A DNA stretch of 9,864 nt from an uncultured bacterium (GTDB lineage: Bacteria; Methylomirabilota; Methylomirabilia; Rokubacteriales; CSP1-6). Positions 6,622-9,864 of the stretch are shown one piece after another. The position numbers and the translations under genes are program-made. The stretch lies in contig CAMLFJ010000076.1 of NCBI GenBank assembly GCA_946479205.1, positions 1-9,864 on the forward strand, written 5' to 3'. Numbering within the stretch: position 1 is the stretch's first letter; every line of letters begins with the position of its first letter. Below the pieces are notes generated by a model. That model made no database searches. It was given only the letters and a program-made list of their open reading frames with translations, and was not told the DNA's origin.

Positions 6622-7350
6622 ATGGCCGCCAACGTGCTCGTGACCCGCGACGGCGTCATCGCCACCGTCACGCTCAATCGCCCCGACCGCCGCAACTCGC
6701 TGAGCGACGAGATGCTCACCGACCTGGGCGCGGCCTTCGCCGAGCTACGCGACGACACCTCGACCCGCGTCGTCATCGTCACCGGCGCCGCGCCCGTCTT
6801 CTCCGCCGGGGCCGATGCGGGGCACGCGAAGGCTGCAACACCGGAGGAGCGCCGCAAGCTCTTTCTCTCGCGCAAATCGCAGTTCCGCCGCCTCTTCGAG
6901 CGGTCGAACGCGCTGCTCGAGAACCTCGAGCAGGCCACGATCGCCGCCGTCAACGGCCACGCGGTGGGCGGCGGCTGGGGCCTCGCCCTCGCGTGCGACT
7001 TCCGCATCGCGGCCGCGGAGGCGCAGTTCTGGATCCCGGAGGTGGACCTGGGGGTGCCGCTCGGGGTGGGCACCACCACCCGCTTCGTGCGCATGGTCGG
7101 CCCGGCGCGGGCCAAGGAGATCATCATGGGTTGCGCGCGCTACTCGGCGGTCGAGGCCCAGGCCTGGGGCCTCGTGAACCGGGTGGTGCCCGGGACCGAG
7201 CTGGCCCAGGCCGCGCGCGACTACGCGCAGCTCATGGCGAAGAAGCCGTTCCGCCCGCTCGCCGAGGTCAAGGCCCGCATCAACGCGATCGCGCGCACCG
7301 GCATCCCCGAGGTCAACGCGATGACCGAGGGGTTCCTCGACCGCGAGTGA
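6622..7350 (+). CDS. Enoyl-CoA hydratase/isomerase (crotonase) family protein
   Basis: This 242-residue crotonase-fold protein binds acyl-CoA and stabilises a thioester enolate. FSAGADAGHA (60-69) forms the first oxyanion-hole strand, and NGHAVGGGWGLALACDFRIA (111-130) forms the second. In enoyl-CoA hydratase two Glu residues are catalytic. The first (GGGCEL in rat) is Gly here (G120), while the second is kept in IPEVDLG (E140). That pattern fits Delta3,Delta2-enoyl-CoA isomerases or other family reactions better than simple hydration. Length is slightly short, as C-terminal helices end soon after 235. GAGGGG at 6610-6615 is six bases from ATG. It is probably co-transcribed with iorAB. The 3' end overlaps a convergent HxlR gene by 38 bases. 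The reaction remains unassigned; action on an arylacetyl-CoA-derived compound is inference. Confidence 0.88.
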   Translation: MAANVLVTRDGVIATVTLNRPDRRNSLSDEMLTDLGAAFAELRDDTSTRVVIVTGAAPVFSAGADAGHAKAATPEERRKLFLSRKSQFRRLFERSNALLENLEQATIAAVNGHAVGGGWGLALACDFRIAAAEAQFWIPEVDLGVPLGVGTTTRFVRMVGPARAKEIIMGCARYSAVEAQAWGLVNRVVPGTELAQAARDYAQLMAKKPFRPLAEVKARINAIARTGIPEVNAMTEGFLDRE

Positions 7351-7675
7351 GCGCGGCGGCCCACCGGGCCGACCAGGCGACCAGCGGCAGGAGCTGCTCG
7401 ATCAGCTCGCGCCCCCTCGGGGTGAGGCCGTAGCCCGCCGCGCCCGCCGACTCCAGGAGCCCGCTCTCCCGCAGCTCGCGCACCCGCTCGTTGAGCACGG
7501 TCGGGCTCACGCCGCCGCAGGCCTCCTGGAGCGCGCGAAAGGTCAGCCGGCCCTCCCGCAGCTCCCAGATCACCCGCAGCGTCCAGCGCCGGCCGAGCAG
7601 GTCCAGGAGGGCCATGATCGGCCGTCCCGTCCGCGAGCCCCGCACCGGCCGTCCCGGCCTGGGCGTCCCGGCCAT
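7313..7675 (-). CDS. HxlR-family transcriptional regulator, short form
   Basis: This 120-residue winged helix-turn-helix protein has the HxlR pattern GRPIMALLDLLGRRWTLRVI at 17-36, the recognition helix region VSPTVLNERVRELRESGLL (56-74) and the wing YGLTPRGRELIE (82-93). Residues 1-16 are basic and Pro/Gly-rich. Unlike the other HxlR protein in this window it has no N-terminal cysteine; its only Cys is C53, so thiol sensing by the YodB-type Cys is unlikely. ATG 7675 has AGGAGG (7687-7682) at six bases. It diverges from the AhpD-like gene across 87 bp holding two dyad elements, its likely operators. Its tail overlaps the crotonase 3' end by 38 bases. The ligand is unknown. Confidence 0.87.
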   Translation of the reverse strand: MAGTPRPGRPVRGSRTGRPIMALLDLLGRRWTLRVIWELREGRLTFRALQEACGGVSPTVLNERVRELRESGLLESAGAAGYGLTPRGRELIEQLLPLVAWSARWAAALTRGRGTPRSSR

Positions 7676-7688
7676 CGCGCGCCTCCTC

Positions 7689-7717
7689 TTGTGCTACTGA
7701 ATACGTAGCGGTAGGAT
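7689..7717 (+). promoter_or_regulatory. Candidate promoter for the AhpD-like gene
   Basis: TTGTGC (7689-7694) and TAGGAT (7712-7717) are spaced by 17 bases, with four of six matches in the -10 box and a weaker -35. The start of transcription would be near 7724, leaving a leader of about 39 bases with AGGAGG at 7748-7753, nine bases before ATG 7763. The first dyad element occupies the spacer. Confidence 0.45.
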
Positions 7718-7738
7718 GTCTGCTACTGAAACGATAGC
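7692..7738. promoter_or_regulatory. Tandem pair of 18-bp dyad elements, likely HxlR operators
   Basis: The two elements lie at 7692-7709 and 7721-7738, 29 bp apart start to start. Both begin TGCTACTGAA and end TAGC or ATAGC, and each is an imperfect inverted repeat: GCTAC..GTAGC in the first, GCTA..TAGC in the second. In addition GTGCTA at 7691-7696 pairs with TAGCAC at 7735-7740 across the whole region. The first element sits in the promoter spacer and the second over the expected transcription start, as for a repressor of the AhpD-like gene. Confidence 0.7.
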
Positions 7739-7762
7739 ACAGAGGCCAGGAGGATCGACGCC

Positions 7763-8374
7763 ATGACCCACGCCCGCATCGTCCCCCTCGAGTCCCCGTA
7801 CTCGCCGGCGGTCCAGGAAGCGCTCGACCGCATCATGCCGCCGGGCGTCCCGCCGCTCGCCCTGTTCCGCACCCTCGCGGTCAACGAGCGCGTCTTCCTG
7901 CGCGTGATGGCGGGCGGCCTGCTGGACCGGGGCTCCATCGGCCTGCGCGAGCGGGAGATCGTCATCGACCGGACGTGCGCCCGCTGCGGCTCCGAGTACG
8001 AGTGGGGCGTCCACGTGGCCTTCTTCGCGGAGCGGGTCGGGCTGACCGCGGCCCAGGTCGCCGCCACCTGCGCGCCCGAGCCGGCGGCGGGCGCGTTCCC
8101 GGAGCGCGAGCGCCTGCTCCTCCGCCTGGTGGACGCGCTCCACGACCGGGCCCGGGTGGACGATGCGCTCTGGGCCGCCCTGCGCGCGCACTGGACCGAC
8201 GCGCAGCTCGTCGAGCTGATCGCGCTGGCCGGGTTCTATCACCTGATCTCGTTCGTCACCAACGCGCTCAGGATTCCCCCCGAGCCCTACGGCGCGCGGT
8301 TCCCGCGGCCGGACGGGGCGGACGGAGCCGGTGATGGACGTTCTCGCCCCGCGTCTCCTTCAGGAGGAGACTGA
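7763..8374 (+). CDS. Carboxymuconolactone decarboxylase/AhpD-family protein
   Basis: This 203-residue all-helical protein belongs to the CMD/AhpD superfamily, whose members act as peroxidase partners (AhpD, CxxC thiols) or as lactone decarboxylases. The core is LREREIVIDRTCARCGSEYEWGVH at residues 61-84, with E65, the pair C72/C75, E80-W81 and H84. In AhpD the CxxC is followed after three residues by His; here eight residues separate them, and E80 takes the usual Cys place. The common YEW..H version of the family is thus combined with a shifted Cys pair. Residues about 172-203 are a Pro/Gly/Asp-rich tail with no family character. AGGAGG precedes ATG 7763. The gene is divergent from an HxlR regulator with two dyads between, so it is the probable regulated target. 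The tail overlaps the convergent MFS gene by 107 bases. The role is probably redox or detoxification, not proven. Confidence 0.85.
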   Translation: MTHARIVPLESPYSPAVQEALDRIMPPGVPPLALFRTLAVNERVFLRVMAGGLLDRGSIGLREREIVIDRTCARCGSEYEWGVHVAFFAERVGLTAAQVAATCAPEPAAGAFPERERLLLRLVDALHDRARVDDALWAALRAHWTDAQLVELIALAGFYHLISFVTNALRIPPEPYGARFPRPDGADGAGDGRSRPASPSGGD

Positions 8375-9605
8375 TCGCGGCGGCGGCCAGCACGAAGAGC
8401 ACGCAGATCGCGAAGGCGCCCCGATAGGCCGCCACCGGGTACACCCGGGCGCCCTCGACCACCGCCCCGGTCCACCGCGCGTCGAGCACCGCGCCCACCG
8501 GTCCCTGGGTGAGCGCGGCCCCCACGAAGCCGCCCAGGTTGGTCACCGCCACCGCGCTGCCCGCGAGCCCGGGCGGATTCACCTCGGCGCCCATCGGCCA
8601 GGTGAGCACGAAGGCGCCGCCCATGATCCCGATGCACACGAAGAGGGCGCAGACGCCGGGCAGCGGCAGGGTGCCGAGGGTCAGCACGAAGGCGAGCCAC
8701 ACCACGAACTGCCCGGAGACCAGGACGATGTAGGGAAGCTTCCGACGGTGCAGGACGCGGTCGGAGAGGTAGCCGGTGAGCGGAGCGGAGACGAGGAGCG
8801 CGAGCGAGGGCAGCGAGGCGTAGAGCGCGGCCTTAGTGGTGGGGAGGCCGTAGACGTCACGGAGGAACGGCACGCTCCACAGGAAGAAGTTGCCCAGCGC
8901 CGCGTAGAGGAAGAAGAAGCAGAGGAAGGGCGGCCAGGTATGCGGATTGCGCAGGACCTGGGCCGTTCCGGTCAGGGCGTCCCGGAGCGACGCGGTGCCC
9001 GGCGCGGTGTCGCCGGCGCCGGCGGGCCGGTCGCGGACGACCGCCGCGCAGAGGAATGCGGCGGCGAGCGTCAGCGCCCCGATGACCACGAGGGCCCCGC
9101 GCCAGGAGACGCTCACCGCCAGCGCGGCGAGGGGCGCGCTGCCCACGAGCGCGCCGAGGACGCCCACCGTCGCGGTCAGGGCGGACATCATCCCGAACTG
9201 CGAGCGTGGGAACCAGTTCGCCGCGATCTTCAGCGCGCCGGTGAAGGTCACGGTCGCGCCCAGGCCCACGAGCAGGCGGCCCGCGAACAGGACCGCGGGG
9301 CTGAGCGCGAGGCCCATGGCCAGCGAGCCCAGGCCCATGACCGCCCCGCCCGCCGCGATCACCCAGCGCGGGCCGACGCTGTCGATCAGCACGCCACCGG
9401 GGACCATGAAGCCCGCGTAGGAGTAGAAGTACATCGCGGAGAGCAGCCCCACCACCGTGCCGGTGATGTCGAACGCCTGCATGAGCTCCTTGGCCAGGAC
9501 CCCGGGCGCGGCGCGATGCAGGAAGGCGATGAGGAAGATGAGCGCCGGGATGCCCCACATGAGCCACCGTCCCGGCGCCGGGACGGCGGAATCGGCCCCG
9601 GTCAC
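8268..9605 (-). CDS. MFS transporter
   Basis: This is a 445-residue inner-membrane major facilitator superfamily carrier with about twelve hydrophobic segments, beginning around residues 14-30. The loop 2-3 signature GVLIDSVGPR (71-80) follows YSYAGFMVPG. A charged central loop lies near 191-220 and a second-half counterpart GYLSDRVLHRRKLPY at 278-292. It looks like the anion/organic-acid-uptake side of the superfamily, but substrate is not readable. I choose GTG 9605, which overlaps the stop of the upstream CoA-transferase gene in GTGA, as in translationally coupled genes. GTG 9638, eleven codons upstream, is also in frame but would extend the overlap to 37 bases. The last 25 or so residues are Arg/Pro-rich and overlap the convergent AhpD-like gene. 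Pairing with a CoA-transferase suggests import of an acid that is then activated to a CoA ester (inference). Confidence 0.88.
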   Translation of the reverse strand: MTGADSAVPAPGRWLMWGIPALIFLIAFLHRAAPGVLAKELMQAFDITGTVVGLLSAMYFYSYAGFMVPGGVLIDSVGPRWVIAAGGAVMGLGSLAMGLALSPAVLFAGRLLVGLGATVTFTGALKIAANWFPRSQFGMMSALTATVGVLGALVGSAPLAALAVSVSWRGALVVIGALTLAAAFLCAAVVRDRPAGAGDTAPGTASLRDALTGTAQVLRNPHTWPPFLCFFFLYAALGNFFLWSVPFLRDVYGLPTTKAALYASLPSLALLVSAPLTGYLSDRVLHRRKLPYIVLVSGQFVVWLAFVLTLGTLPLPGVCALFVCIGIMGGAFVLTWPMGAEVNPPGLAGSAVAVTNLGGFVGAALTQGPVGAVLDARWTGAVVEGARVYPVAAYRGAFAICVLFVLAAAAISLLLKETRGENVHHRLRPPRPAAGTARRRARGES

Positions 9606-9864
9606 GCGGAGCGCGTCCAGAAGCCGGCGGGATCGCACTCGCGGACGATGGCGAGCTCCGCCGCGGTCGGCGTCGGCGTCGGGCCCACGTCGGGCGCGGT
9701 CGCGAGCGTGAATCCGGTGGCGGCCCGGACGCGGTCCACGCTCTGCCCCGGATGATAGGAGGCCAGGTACATCTCGCAGCTCGCGGGATCGAAGCGGAAG
9801 ACGCCCAGGGTGGTGACCACCGCGACCGCCAACAAGCTGATTGCGGACGTCTGGTTCTCGCGCG
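9602..9864 (-). CDS. Family I CoA-transferase, beta subunit, C-terminal part
   Basis: Only the last 87 residues are inside the window; the 5' end lies beyond the right edge. The visible sequence has the ending typical of 3-oxoacid/glutaconate-type CoA-transferase beta subunits. VVTTLGVFRFDPAS forms a buried strand and turn, then MYLASYHPGQSVDRVRAATGF leads to a Pro/Thr-rich segment ending PTPTAAELAIVRECDP. Such enzymes move CoA between a donor acyl-CoA and a free acid through a glutamyl-CoA intermediate; the catalytic region and any partner alpha subunit are not visible. The in-frame TTG at 9835 is not taken as the start because the frame stays open to the edge and homology continues. The stop overlaps the MFS start by four bases. 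Confidence 0.8.
   Translation of the reverse strand, partial: RENQTSAISLLAVAVVTTLGVFRFDPASCEMYLASYHPGQSVDRVRAATGFTLATAPDVGPTPTPTAAELAIVRECDPAGFWTRSA

Noticed and set aside
9606..9638. Upstream GTG start for the MFS gene at 9638
   Set aside because: It would extend the overlap with the CoA-transferase gene to 37 bases; GTG 9605 gives the usual GTGA coupling and leaves the first membrane segment intact.

Overview
The window is GC-rich bacterial DNA (roughly 70% G+C, third codon positions almost all G or C). Genes are tightly packed, with start/stop overlaps of 1-4 bases and tail-to-tail overlaps. Gene content (an aerobic-type split indolepyruvate:ferredoxin oxidoreductase, a crotonase, a family I CoA-transferase, several HxlR regulators) suits an aerobic soil or sediment heterotroph. 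Candidatus Rokubacteria/Methylomirabilota-like bins or GC-rich proteobacteria are possible, but the sequence alone does not fix the taxon. I see no tRNA, rRNA, CRISPR array, insertion sequence or prophage gene.

Left block (1-2154). A MATE-family exporter (1-1198, minus, cut by the window edge and odd near its visible C-terminus) overlaps by one base the stop of a PaaI-type hotdog thioesterase (1198-1635, minus). An HxlR regulator with an N-terminal cysteine and a C-terminal zinc-ribbon-like motif (1696-2154, plus) is divergent. The 60-bp gap holds a perfect 10+3+10 dyad that covers the -10 box of a consensus-like promoter for the thioesterase-MATE pair.

Central block (2108-7350). An alpha/beta hydrolase (minus) diverges over only 40 bp from an operon of iorA-like (TPP and Fe-S subunit), iorB-like (gamma domain plus C-terminal extension) and a crotonase (plus). 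IorA and IorB are predicted to oxidatively decarboxylate an aryl-2-oxo acid, such as indolepyruvate or phenylpyruvate, to an aryl-acetyl-CoA. The crotonase and hydrolase may act on the resulting or a related CoA ester or ring-cleavage product (inference). A GC-rich repeat unit sits exactly at the iorB/crotonase junction and appears to supply the end of one gene and the Shine-Dalgarno sequence of the next.

Right block (7313-9864). A second, shorter HxlR regulator (minus) diverges from an AhpD/carboxymuconolactone-decarboxylase-family protein (plus). Two near-identical 18-bp dyad elements lie between them, over a plausible promoter. An MFS transporter (minus) follows, translationally coupled (GTGA) to the end of a CoA-transferase beta subunit that runs off the right edge.

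The most distinctive signals are the two regulator/operator pairs, the repeat that forms a gene junction, the Asp-for-Cys Fe-S motif in IorA, the crotonase that lacks one catalytic Glu, and tail-to-tail overlap of all three convergent gene pairs. I found no clear evidence of a wholly new system.
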